Positions 45,903 through 56,470 of a stretch of DNA of 64,000 nucleotides are shown here, piece by piece. The position numbers and the translations under genes are program-made. Every line of letters starts with the position of its first letter. Positions within the stretch are counted from its first letter, which is position 1. The notes beneath the pieces were generated by a model. That model had not been told where the DNA came from and ran no database searches. It worked only from the letters and a program-made list of their open reading frames with translations. Origin of the DNA: Pyxicephalus adspersus (Eukaryota > Chordata > Amphibia > Anura > Pyxicephalidae); NCBI RefSeq assembly GCF_032062135.1, contig NC_092863.1, forward strand, positions 22,287,022-22,351,021. Reading direction: 5' to 3'.

Positions 45903-46483
45903 TGTCACGCTAGGGGAAACAGGGCGACTTGGCAGCGCTACTGCTTCCACAAAAGCAGTGAGCCCTAAGAAGGGCCAAAGCGCAGAGTCTTAGCGGCAAC
46001 CAGGTCTTCTCCAGATTCTCTAGTGGGGAGGATGTTGCGCTGCTGGTTACCACCAGGTTGGGGTCCTTGGGCACACCAGGGTGGGCAGGAAGATACACAG
46101 TGGCAAATCACTAGGCAGAAGAATTGTCGAGGAAGGCCGGGGTCAGGACAGGCAGCAAACAAGAGAGGTCAGGTCATAAGCCAGGGATCAAATACCAGGG
46201 ATCCAGGGAATAAACACCAGTGACACAGGGACCACTGCAGACACAGGGAACACAGGGGGCACTGGAAGCAACAGGAGGCACAGGCGACACAGGAATATCC
46301 ACAGACAGAGAGGAACACTGGAACAGCACAAGGGAATAGGGTGGAAACAACAGACTGGGCAACAAGGTTAACACAGGAGCTGGACAGAGGAAACACTGAA
46401 TCAAGCAACAGGTGTACAGGAATTAGCTCAAGAGAACTAGGGGCTTGGTATTAGTGGGGACACATTGCAGGAACGCTGAGTGG
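45903..46483 (-). mobile_element. Gypsy-like LTR (family B), truncated
   Basis: Starts TGTCACGCTAGG and runs parallel to 23301-24007 and 33092-33712 through GCGCAGAGTCTTAGC, GGATGTTGCGCTGCTGGTTA and TGGACAGAGGAAACACTGAA. It stops after GAACGCTGAGTG, short of the true end. All three family B copies lie on the minus strand. Confidence 0.7.
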
Positions 46484-47503
46484 TTTACAAAACATATTTC
46501 ATTAAACCATATATAAAACTTTTTAACAAAATTTTATTACAAATCTTAAAATTCACATAAAAATCACACAGTAATGATACTCTAAATTGTATTATCTCAA
46601 TGTTTCAGTCGATGTGATGATATCTGCTTCAAGACATTCATTAAGACCTATAACATTTTATATATACAATATAGAAAAGTATTCATGTTTAAAAAACATT
46701 GCAACATAACTCACTTGTAGGTATACAGACATTCCATTCAATGTGGACAGCATGTCCTAGACAAAGTAGGACCAAGGGCACATACAGAGCCAAGTAGATG
46801 AATAAACCTATTCCCCTACATCACTTGAGAGTACTGCTGCATCCAAAACACAATAAATTGTAATTAGTACCGAAGTAAACACTATGTATTATTAGGTCTC
46901 AGAGTGAGACTGTTTACCAAAAGTTATTTTTATAATTTTTTAATACTAATGAACAAGGCAAAACAGGAGAAACTACAAATGGAACTTTTAAGGCAGCTAG
47001 ACAGGTATTCCACAAAAAACTTATTGACAAAATATTAAAATGCTCAAAACATTATAGTTTTTATTGTTCATAATAAAAAAATAGCAAACACTTACAATAC
47101 AGGCAACTGCCATCATTACCACCCCTTTCTCCCCCCCCCAGAAATTGGCAGGGTGCACCAACATATATTTCCATCATCTCATTCTGGAATATGTAAGTTT
47201 TAAAAAAAAAACTTTTTCTTCTTGGTTCATATGTTATGTTTAAAGTTTTGTTTCGAGTTGTACCAATACACTCATCATGGTATGCTATGAGGAAAGCAGA
47301 ACAAATTATTTACTAAGATCCTATGTTAATTTATTTGATTCTCTTTACCAATAGTCAAAATTTCTTATTTATAACGAATGTTATGATATATTTTTGGATT
47401 GTTTAAACCATATACTCAAATATTTTGTTTTTTGTTGTCTATTATTTTACTTCTGTAACTTCAGATACTTTCCGGCACTGTACCTCGCAAACGTGACAAT
47501 ACC
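46484..47503. other. AT-rich spacer
   Basis: No gene or named repeat was seen. There is a C-run (CCCCCCCC) near 47135. Confidence 0.4.
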
Positions 47504-47538
47504 CCTGAGAAAGCCCAGGGCAATCAAATTGCGTCGGG
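47504..47538 (+). repeat. 35-nt GAAGCC...CGTCGGG module, copy 2
   Basis: CCTGAGAAAGCCCAGGGC, then AATCAAATT and GCGTCGGG. Same ends and length as copy 1 at 42432, with a diverged middle. Confidence 0.55.
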
Positions 47539-47898
47539 TAAAGTCTCACCACATGTATGCGAATGATGACTGTAAATTAAGGTTACACTGGACTTTATTG
47601 GGGTACCTACTGGACCCCTAAAATTATAAACAGCATTTAGTTACCTAACTAGAGTCAGAATGAAGGCCAGATATATGTGATTGTATATTCTTACACTAAC
47701 TATATTGCTTGTTATTATTTACAAAAACTACTGTAAACAACATGCTCTATGACAAAAAACCTCTCTTTTGCCTGCTTCTACACATTACTTTTGGTGGAGT
47801 TACATAGTGCAGGTTCACTCTGTAGTTACATATGGGTGCAATTTATATTGCATAATGTGTTGTGGTAGTACACAAGTTGTGGTAGCACAATACATGTA

Positions 47899-48390
47899 CA
47901 GTGTAAAAAAAATAGGACACCCCATTAAATAATCAGCTCTTTATCAAATTTGCATGTTTGAATATCAATCTTGTTTTTATTAATCTACAGAAAAATGATT
48001 TAATTGCAGGTAAACAACAAAAATTACCCTCGATTTACTCATTGATCAAAAGATATTAACAAAAATGTGTATTTTAACTGAGGAAAAAGTTAAGACGCCT
48101 ACCCTCTAATACCTAGTGTTACCCCCTTTGGCTGAAATACCTGCATTGAGACACTTCTTGTAGCTATCTACCAGTCTCTCTCATCAGTCTGAGGAAAGTT
48201 TTCCCTACTCCTCAATGCAGAATTCTTTCAAGGCACCCGACATGGCATTAAGATCTGGGCTTTGAAAATCAGCCACTCCAGGACTCTCCATTTCATAGTT
48301 TTCAGCCAGGCTTTGGTGGATTTACTGGTGGATTTACTGGTCATTCTCATGTTGCAGGGTGCAGTTCCACTTCAGCTTTAATAATTTTTT
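47899..48390 (-). pseudogene. Tc1/mariner-type transposase 3' half, minus strand
   Basis: At the left end TA (47897-47898) precedes CAGTGTAAAAAAAATAGGAC, which looks like a Tc1-type terminus at a TA target. On the minus strand the coding remnant reads LKWNCTLQHENDQ, then a SPDLNAMSGALKEFCIEE-like stretch, then ERLVDSYKKCLNAGISAKGG. This follows the Tc1 order LQ.DNDPKHT...SPDLNPIE..W..LK...KLV.SY..RL.AVI.AKGG. Here the HENDQ replaces DNDPK and the glutamate of PIE is lost. The N-terminal half and the other terminus are absent. Confidence 0.7.
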
Positions 48391-48499
48391 ACATCACTGA
48401 CTTAAAAGGTGAGGAGCAGTGAAATTGTACATGTGGCAATAATAATTTCCATACATTAATAATAGCCTACATGTACAGATAATTTGACAATAAAACTGT
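48391..48499. other. Short spacer
   Basis: No feature was seen between the Tc1 piece and the L1 tail. Confidence 0.3.
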
Positions 48500-49138
48500 T
48501 TTGTACAGTGTGTTTTCCTTTTACTAGTGTCCATTTCCTAACCTTTGAACACATAAAACGGGTAAACTACACAGAGAAAGCAATACAAAGGGACTTGTGG
48601 TGAAAAACAGACCAGGTAGGGAAATAAACATTATACATTAACCCCAATGATTGCAGGGTAATTTGTTACCAACCAGATAACGTTGTAAGAGGTATAGATG
48701 GATTTGCATATTGTAACCATGGCTGCCATATGGACCTAAACTTGTCATGGGAATCTGACAAAATACTCGAAAATTTTTCATTCACTAATATATTATTTAT
48801 TCGGACTTTCACCTCGTGAAAAGGTAGAATCTGCTGTTTCCAATGGTGTGCTAATACTTGTTTTGCCGCAAGTAAAAAATTGGTAACTATCTGAAATTGT
48901 CTGTTGGTAATATTTGACGGTTTGAAATGTAGCAGAGCAACCCAAGGATCTTTTATGAGATATATTTGAAGCATACCATTCAAAAATGTGAATACTCTGC
49001 TCCAAAGCCTATTTACAAATTGACACTTCCACCATACATGTACTGCTGTACCCTCTTCTGTACAGCCTCTAAAACACTTTGGTTCATGCAATGCTTGAGC
49101 AGGAGGAAACCATATACCATTGTATCATGACCTTATAA
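48500..49138 (-). pseudogene. L1 ORF2 C-terminal piece, minus strand
   Basis: The 141-codon frame 48666-49091 begins MHEPKCFRGCTEEGTAVHVW, with the CxxxC...HVWW cysteine motif, and continues RQFQIVTNFLLAAKQVLAHH, the ORF2 C-terminal domain of L1/Tx1 elements. Upstream codons (YKVMIQWYMV) lie across a frameshift. The break at 49139-49147 is where a different repeat begins. Confidence 0.75.
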
Positions 49139-49146
49139 GCCAGGGG

Positions 49147-49799
49147 TAGGCAAACTTTTTTAGTCAGGGGCCAAAATCTGAAAAAAAATTTGCCAGAGGG
49201 GACGGGCCGATGAAAGAGTGGGGGGGGGGGCTATGCCACCATGACGCCCCCTGAACATGGCGTCATGATGGCATAACCCCGCAGACTTGAGCCTGCGATG
49301 GGAGAGTGGGCTGGGTTGTGTGCAGTGACACAGCGCGCTCACTCTCCCATCACAAAGTCAGACCCTGCGATGGGAGAGTGAGTGGGGTTGTGTGCAGTGA
49401 CACAGCCTGCCCACGCTTCCCGGGTTTAGGCTGAGAAGGCAGCCAGAGGGTTCCAGGCTGAGAAGGCAGCCAGAGGGTTCCAGGCTGAGAAGGCAGCCAG
49501 AATCTGTTCCAGGCAGGAGAATGGAGTCAAGAGTGGGTTCCAGGCCGCATGAGAGGGGACAGAGCTCCAGCAGAGCTCCAGGAAAGCCAGCAAGCAAAAC
49601 CAGATTGAAACAGTGTTGATTTAGTGTTCAGGCTACTGTTTGTAATTTTTGTTGTGAAGTGCTGGAGAATGTGCTGTAACACGTGCCTAAACAAATAAAC
49701 CTGCTGGTAATTTGGACTTTTGGAGTCTGCTGCCTCTTATCTTCCCTGTAAGCGTCCTGTTACCATAAGCAACCCCCAGTAATATCCAACAGTGCCATT
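49147..49799. repeat. GC-rich composite repeat, hAT-like start
   Basis: Begins CAGGGGTAGGCAAACTTTTT, a terminus typical of hAT elements, but I see no matching terminus at the other end. Inside are a 17-bp hairpin with one mismatch (about 49233-49276), a direct repeat of GCGATGGGAGAGTG blocks about 72 bases apart (49296 and 49368), and three 27-bp tandem units (49428-49510). From about 49690 an AATAAA signal and following sequence look like an LTR end. The history of the segment is not resolved. Confidence 0.5.
49428..49510. repeat. Tandem repeat, 3 x 27 bp
   Basis: Units at 49428-49454 and 49455-49481 are identical and start AGGCTGAGAAGGCAGCCAGA. The third (49482-49510) diverges at its end. 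Confidence 0.9.
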
Positions 49800-51475
49800 C
49801 TGTCTCAGAAGAATGCTTCCGGCAAGCTTAGGACCTGTGGGTTCTTTTCAAAGAAATTCTCTCCGGCAGAGAGAAATTATGCTATCAGAGACAGGGAGCT
49901 TCTTGCTGCCAAACTTGCTGTTGAAGAATGGCGCCATTTGCTGGAGGGAACTCACCAACTTGTGAATATTTTCACCGATCACAAGAACTTACAATATCTT
50001 CAGACCGCACAATGTTTAAACCCCCGTCAAGCCGCTGAGCTCTGTTTTTATCAAGATTCAACTTATTCCTACTTATCGACCGGGTTCCAAAACTGTAAAG
50101 GCAGATGCCCTTTCTCGTTCCTTCGAGAAGGAGAATACTGAAGCGGAACCAGCTTTCATCATAGACCCATCTCGAATTGTGCCCATGGCCCCAGGCCAGC
50201 TGGTTCGAGTTCTGCCAGGAAAGACTCTTCTTCAAAAAGGCCGGCGCTGGGAGATACTTGGATGGGGGCATGCCTATAGGTTCTGCATCATGGGCAACGG
50301 AGGACTTTTGAACTGATTAGCTGTAAGTACTGGTGGCCGGATCTGAAACAAGATGTGATGGACTTCGTGGCCACATGTACTGAATGTGCCAGACACAAGG
50401 TGCCACGGAAGCCTCCCTCAGGTCTGCTACTTCTGCTTCCCACTCCTGGTCACAACCCTGGTCACACATCTCCATGGACTTTGTTACCAACCTTCCATCT
50501 TCCAATGCTTTCACTACAATTTGGGTTGTGGTTTATCGGTTTTCCAAAATGGTCCATTTCATTCCTTTACCTAGCCTCCCGTCTGCCTCGACCTTGGCAA
50601 AGATCTTCTTCAAGAAAATTGTTTGCTTACATGGCTTGCCTTCCCAATTGTTTCCGATCGCGAGTACAATTTACTTCCTGCTTCTGGAGGGCCCTTTGTC
50701 GCCATCCAGAGATCCAGTTGGACTTCTCTTCAGTCTATCATCCTCAGACCAATGGGCAAACTGAAAGAATTAATCAGGCGCTGGGACAATACCTACATTT
50801 TTATAACAACTCCCAGCAAGATTACTGGTCAGAACTCGCCCACAACAATCGCGTCAGCGAATTTACAGGTCTATCTCTCTTTTTCATTGTTTCCGGTCTT
50901 CATCCCCGGATTCCCCCCCCCTGTCCCTTTCGTGTCAGATGTTTTTGCTGCTGCCACTGATCATTTCAACAGGTTTGGAAAAAAGCCCAAGAGGCCTTGC
51001 TACATTCCTCTGCACGTTACAAAAGATGGGCTGACAAGAGGAGAGCCCCTGCTCCTCCGTTTTCTTCCGGTGACAAGGTTTGGCTTGCGAGTGCCCTCTC
51101 TCATGTTTGCAACACGCTTCATCGGTCCGTTTCCAGTCCTGTCCATGTCAACCCTGTCACAAGTTGAAATTGCCTCCATCTCATAGGATCCATAACGCAT
51201 TCCATGTTTCTTCGCACAAGCCAGTTGTCCTTAACAGATTCTCTAAAGTACATCCCTCCTGGCCCTGTTTCTGCTGCCTCGGAAGAAAAGTACGAGGTTC
51301 AACAAATATTGAATTCCAGGCTTGTCGGGGGTTGTCTACAGTACCTGATTCATTGGAAGGGCTATGATCCAGAGTAACGTTCCTAGGTCCCTCTAAAAGA
51401 CCTCCATACCTCCTTCTTACTCAGAGAATTCCATGCCAGGTTTTCCTGACAAACCCGGGAGGGTTTGGGTTTGCG
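49800..51475 (+). pseudogene. Chromovirus (Ty3/gypsy) pol 3' half: RNase H, integrase, chromodomain
   Basis: Frames in order: RNase H (about 49840-50000) with EEWRHLLEGTHQLVNIFTDH; the integrase zinc finger near 50330-50400 with a CTECARHK pair; the integrase core with [15 protein letters not shown] (about 50465-50510), a VSDRE stretch (about 50650) and [19 protein letters not shown] (about 50740-50800); and a chromodomain at about 51276-51374 with KYEVQQILNSRL and LQYLIHWKGYDPE. The chromodomain defines a chromovirus, in which it helps target integration to chromatin. Frameshifts move the reading between all three frames, so it is dead. Gag, protease and most of reverse transcriptase are missing, and 49800 is a truncated 5' end. 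Confidence 0.85.
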
Positions 51476-51479
51476 GGGG

Positions 51480-51496
51480 CCCTAAAGGGGGGGGGC
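51480..51496 (+). promoter_or_regulatory. Polypurine tract
   Basis: A run of A and G (AAAGGGG followed by further Gs) lies directly before the TGTCAC start of the LTR. It is the expected primer site for second-strand synthesis. Confidence 0.75.
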
Positions 51497-52237
51497 TGTC
51501 ACAGGTCATCTGTGGCTCCTTCAGGCTCACCCTCCTTGAAGTCTCCTGCTGCCAGTACCATGTCTGCCTCTGGATCCAACTCTATGCACACTTCCTAGTC
51601 CAGGTCAGGTGATTCTCTGTCAGCTGTTTCCTTGCCCCAGAGAACCAGGATATTCCACATATGCACTCCATGTGCTGGCAGGCATCTGAATAACACCTGA
51701 GACTATCTCATCACCAGCAATGCCTCTGCTGGTGGGATTGGTGTCTGCGGCTCACATGACCTACACCTATCACCTGACATCCCCTTTTTAAGGACGTGAC
51801 CTGGCAACAGGAAGTTGCCTAGACAAAGGAGTTCCTTGCGGTTCTACTCCCAGGTTTCTACTGCTCTAGTTCCTGCGTATTGTTCAAGTGTAATCAGTGT
51901 ACCGAACACGGCTTGTTTCCAGACGACTCGTTTGCTGCCTGTCCTGACCTTTTGCCTGTTTCCCGACTACCCTTGTTTGCTGCCTGCCCTGAACCTTTGG
52001 CTCGTTTCACTACTCTTTTAGATTTCGCTCTACGTTTTGGTTGCTGCTTGTTAGCAGTCACCTGCCTTGGGGGGCATGGGAGCCACAACCTGGCAGTAAC
52101 TTGCCACACAACAACCTCACCTCTAGAGGCTCTGGAGAGAACCAAGCTACTGCTTAGACCCTGCACCCCGTGCACGTCCCCACCCACTGGGTAAGTGACA
52201 CAGTGGGTCCACCACTTGGCCCTGTGGAGCCGTGACA
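51497..52237 (+). mobile_element. 3' LTR of the chromovirus (family C)
   Basis: Runs from TGTCACAGG to CCGTGACA. It matches the solo LTR at 27469-28185 in opposite orientation. It directly follows the polypurine tract of the pol remnant, so the assignment to this element is secure. No matching 5' LTR is in the window. Confidence 0.85.
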
Positions 52238-52399
52238 GTATCTTTTTTTTAAAATGCACATAATATACAATTCATAACATATTTGAAGTTGAAAGTAAAG
52301 AAAGTAAATATGAGGTTGTTACCGTAAGCATTAATAGTGTATAATAATAGGTATAAGGGATAATGTATTTAGAAAGAATGACAGTAAAATACATTTGAA

Positions 52400-52745
52400 C
52401 AGTAATAAAAATATGTTCCTTTGAAGTGGGGTTTTTTATGTGTCTTGTAAGAACGATTTTAAGCTTTAAACATCGTTTAAACCCAGTGTTTGTGTGGCTC
52501 GTTTGTTTACTATCCACTATTGGATGACTTTAGGGTTGTAGTTGTGGTGAGTAGCTACATGATAGTTTATAGGTGGTTTTATTTTCCCATTGATAACGGC
52601 GTAGGTGTGTTCATGGATTCTTTTTTTAAAAGGTCTCTTGGTTTTTCCTATACAGAAACTGCCACATGTACAGGTTATTATGTAGATCACACCTGCTGTG
52701 TTGCAGTTGATTAAATGTTTTGGACGCTGGATGGTGCCGTTTGGA
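52400..52745 (-). pseudogene. Penelope-like element, GIY-YIG endonuclease piece
   Basis: The minus-strand frame 52738-52517 begins GTIQRPKHLINCNTAGVIYI and continues ITCTCGSFCIGKTKRP and FKKRIHEHTYAVI, then NYHVATHHNYNPKVIQ and a stop. The order C...GVIY...C.CG...IGKT.R....R..EH is the GIY-YIG nuclease of Penelope-like elements, here with C-I-G for Y-I-G. The nearest class I know is the Neptune group of fish and frogs. After the stop a LGLNDV...LKSFL stretch matches the end of that protein, so the middle is deleted. The reverse transcriptase is not seen. Confidence 0.75.
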
Positions 52746-53134
52746 AGAGATATTCACATTGATTCACTTTCTCACATCCTAGTGTGTCTTCAACTTTTTT
52801 ACTACTGACCCACTATCCCTGACTTATATCGGGGTAAAACAACTAATAGTAAGTAAAATACTTCAATATATTTTAGATATTCTATTATAGGTGTAGAATT
52901 ATATTATTACATAGCATACTATAATTAGTTTTTAGAATATTATGCTCTCATTCAGTTATCTGGAAAAGCCAATATAACTAACCTTTATCAAAATACATTT
53001 ATTATTTTACTTTACAATTATTTTGTTGTCATGTGATGAGAATACTGCACTTATGCATCAATCATTTATGACATTTCGTATAGCTACATGTATTTTCTGT
53101 ATTCAGCATGCCAATTAGGGATTACTATACATGC
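52746..53134. other. AT-rich spacer
   Basis: Probably decayed Penelope-like sequence at the lower end, otherwise no recognised feature. Confidence 0.3.
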
Positions 53135-53168
53135 CCTGAGGAAGCCGATAAGGGCAAAATGCATCGGG
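53135..53168 (+). repeat. 35-nt GAAGCC...CGTCGGG module, copy 3
   Basis: CCTGAGGAAGCCGATAAGGG, then CAAAATGCATCGGG. Same ends as the copies at 42432 and 47504 (34 nt here). The flanks differ from both. Confidence 0.55.
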
Positions 53169-53179
53169 TCAAGAGATGT

Positions 53180-54240
53180 TAAGCTTCTTACTCATTGAAC
53201 TCCTTTTTATTGTACTTAGTCGGGTAACATATTCTCCCCTGAGACTGATGCACTTGGTACAGCGTAGTTGCAGCTTTTCTAGACCATTCAAAAAAAATCC
53301 TTTTGTTGGGCCGCAAACCAGCTCTTAGCAGCATCTTTGACGTCAGAAATGACCTCAAAACATGGTCCTTTCAGGTGTTTCTTCAAATTCAGGTACAGAT
53401 AATAGTTGGTAGGGGCCAGGTTAGGTGAGAAGGGGAGATGGTGGACCAATTGGAAACTCAGGGTGTTCAATTTGGCATCCACAACGTTGGATGTGTGCAC
53501 AGGTGCATTGTTCTGCAAAAAAAGGATACCTTTGGTCAACTATCCATGGCGTTTCATCCTCATTGCCTCCTTCAGCTGGTCCAGGAGGTTAGCATAATAC
53601 TGTCCCGTGATACTAGAGCCCTGAGGTGGGAAGTCCACCAACAGAATACCGTCTTTGTCCCAGAAAACGGATGCCATGACTTTTTTGGCAGATTTCTGGG
53701 TTCGGAAATTCTTTGGCCATGAGGACCCGCTGTGGCGCCATTCCTTTGACTGTTCCCTGTTTTCAGGATCATAGATGTGGAGCCAGGTTTCATCCTCAGT
53801 CACTAACCTAGCCAAAAGTCCTGTGCAGCTTCAAATTGGGACAAAACGGCTTTGAACGCTTTAACTTGTTTCTTCTTCTGATCACTGTTCGATTATTTCG
53901 CCACTCGCTTCACTGAAAGCTTGTGCATGTCCAGGATAGTGGTGATAACAAACCCAACACGCTCCCGTGAGATGTCAAATATCTGGGATATCTTTTTTGC
54001 GGATATTCACCGGTCCTCAATAATCAGTTCATCGCAGGTTGCCAGGTCAGTTGAGGTTGGGGGGCGCCCACTGTGGGGCTCATCTTCAGTGGTAAAATGC
54101 CCAGTCTTGAAATGAGATGACAAGGTTTTGACAGGGCTGTAGGAAGGACACTTCTCCTCCAGTGTTTGTGACACTTGCTTGTGCCTCTGCCATCACAGCT
54201 TCTCACTAAAAGAAAAAACAGTTTTAAGAATGGCAAAGAC
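53180..54240 (-). pseudogene. mariner transposase remnant, minus strand
   Basis: From high to low coordinates: the helix-turn-helix half with HFKTGHFTTEDE-like and ISRERVGFVITTILDMHKLS-like stretches (about 54130-53920) across stops; the catalytic core with TEDETWLHIYDPENREQSKE (53800 downward), KVMASVFWDKDGILLVDF and LFLQNNAPVHTS (about 53520); and NLAPTNYYLYLNLKKHLKGP (about 53420). Mariner enzymes use a D,D,34,D triad. The first Asp (in EDETW) is kept. The second, expected in LQDNAP, is Asn, and so is the third, 34 residues on in LAPTN. With stops in the N-terminal half as well, no activity is expected. Terminal inverted repeats were not pinned down. Confidence 0.8.
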
Positions 54241-54359
54241 TTGATACTTGCACAGTTACATACAAAGATATTAGGCTGTCATATGTCCCTACACTCATTT
54301 TTCTATTTCATCTGGAAGGGGTAAAGACAAGAACTTCTCAGCACCCCCTTGTACTAGCC

Positions 54360-54935
54360 CATATGGGAGTACCAGAATACCGAGCAGAAGACTGGCGGCT
54401 TTTCATAGACAGTTCCACTCGAAGTTTGAAATCTGTTTTACTACCTTATGGCAAATGCTATGCATCAATTCCAGTTGGTCACTCAACAAAACTTAAAGAA
54501 GTATATGAAAATATCAAAATGGTCTTTCAAAAGTTTTGCTATCATGAACACCAATGGTCCATATATGTTGATTTAAAAATAATAAACTTCCTACTTGGAC
54601 AGCAAAGTAAATACATGTACAAAAGTACCCATGTTTCATCTGCTTGTGGGATAGTGGAGCAAAGCAGGATCACTGGTAAAAAGTGACATGGCACCCAAGA
54701 GAAAACATGAAAAAAGGTGCAGCGAACATCATTAACAAGCCAATGGTTGACAAAGAAAAAATCATTCTCCCTCCACTACACATAAAGTTGGGATTAATGA
54801 AGCAATTTGTTAGAGCTCTGAACAAAGGATGGTGATTGCTTCAAATTCAATTGTAGAATGCATGAAAAATGACTTCTTCGATTAGTTCTGTATATATACT
54901 GAATATAGAATATTAAGTATTTCAAAAATTTAATT
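54360..54935 (+). pseudogene. Unclassified multi-copy protein family, copy 3
   Basis: The frame at 54363-54686 reads MGVPEYRAEDWRLFIDSSTR, SLKSVLLPYGKCYASIPVGH and NFLLGQQSKYMYKSTH. This is the middle of the family protein that copies 1 and 2 lack. After stops an HIKLGLMKQFVRAL-equivalent stretch follows (about 54776-54826) and overlaps copy 2. The C-terminal part is deleted. The sequence from about 54865 (TTAGTTCTGTATATATACTG) matches the 3' flank of copy 1 near 6082-6140. No function can be assigned. Confidence 0.6.
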
Positions 54936-56274
54936 TTGCATACGAAGGGATATCTACTTTAATTTTGCTTAATTTTTATGTTTCATTGATTTTCTATTGG
55001 GATATTATTGAGGTCATTATTTCAAAAACTAGAGTTAATCTAGCAAAACCAATACCATATTTGGAATCTGTGCATTAAACATAACCTAAAATGACTTTAA
55101 TCTGTTTGACAAGAAAATGTTTGTTGACCAGTGTAATTCTTGCCTATAAAACCCTGGATTTTTTTCCATTCCTTGTTGGTAATAACCACATACTTTACCA
55201 GTGTAACAGTACATTTAAAATAATGAAAAGATGATCTCACAGTAAGATTTGCTGTTTTAAATGTTATGGTGAATGTTGCAAACCTAAAACATCTGCTATA
55301 TGTTGTATGTAAAATACTGTTTCTCAAAGTATTCTGTATCCAGCACTAAACTTTGAATCATGGCTGTTGAATTCTGTACAATGTGATTATAATTGCATTC
55401 TTCTGACCATAGTACTGTCTACACAATCCTGTGCAGACCACTGCACAATGTGGACCAGTGTTTTTCATTTAGGGTTCTACTTAGAGGATACAAAGGGTTC
55501 CCTAAGCAATGACCACTTTGTGCCTCTCAAGTCAGTTTAAGTGACACCAATAATCTTTTGGCTATCTGTAAGTGTGGAATTCTTCTCAATGAACAGCAAT
55601 GTAAGAGGCATTCTTCTTATTTACCGACTTACTTCTTACCACTTGGACTGTGACCTGTAGATATAATAATTGTAGCAGGGGTTCTCTGAAGACCTGAAAG
55701 TTATTTCAAGGGTTCCCACTTGTTAAAAAGATACACTATAGACATTTTTCTATAATATATACAGCAGACCATGGTGCTCAGTAAATTTAACCCTTGTGAG
55801 ATCACCCATAGCAACAGGGGGTGTTTCAAACAGGTAATAGGGCCAGCAGGTTACTATTTCCACACAAAAGCAGGCAAACTAAAACAAACAGCAAAAATAA
55901 AGCCTGGCCACTTGGCCCCCAACTCACTGTTAGTTCTCTTCACTAACAATCCAGCCCAATCTAGTGCTGTGCAGGACTCTAAGGCCCTAACCATACATGT
56001 TTTCCAACAAAGTCTGTGTCTTTACTCACAGTTGGACCTTCTCCCAGCTCACCAGCCAAGACAGAGCCACGGGAATAAGCAGGCTGGGAGTTTATAGAAA
56101 AATACTCTGCATATAACCTGTATCTGGGCAAACCCTGTGAATTCTTTGGCCAGCTGGTAAACCCTGCACAATAGTTGAAGGGGGTAGGGAGCGATACAAG
56201 GTAATAGGTTTAATAGCCTTACATGCTTAGCGCATTACTATAAATCCCCTATGTCTTTTTGCATTTGACCACAA
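54936..56274. other. Spacer
   Basis: No recognised exon. The part 55750-56230 is GC-richer and contains a 108-codon open frame without motif; it reads like a dispersed repeat rather than a gene. Confidence 0.4.
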
Positions 56275-56470
56275 TGGGTCTGATTTATTATACCTCTCCA
56301 AAACTGGAGAATACACTTTCATCTGTGAACTTCCAGCAAACATGAAATGATTTACTAAAAGTAATTTGCTAATTGTTAGCCAATGTTTTCAAACCTGGAC
56401 CAAATCCATTCCAGGTTTGTTGGGTCACCCAGGTTTTCTGATGGAAGCATATCTTCCTGCAATTTAGTCT
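56275..56470. repeat. MITE-like dispersed repeat
   Basis: Starts GGTCTGATTTATTATACCTC, similar to the terminus of the inverted-repeat element at 63507 (GGCCTGATTTATTAAAGCTC). Its interior parallels 15613-15830 (CCAGCAAACATGAAATGATT, ACCAAATCCATTCC, GTCACCCAGG). The 3' terminus is decayed. Confidence 0.55.

Noticed and set aside
55771..56097. A 108-codon open frame on the plus strand
   Set aside because: No recognisable domain and no splice context. The surrounding composition suggests a dispersed repeat.
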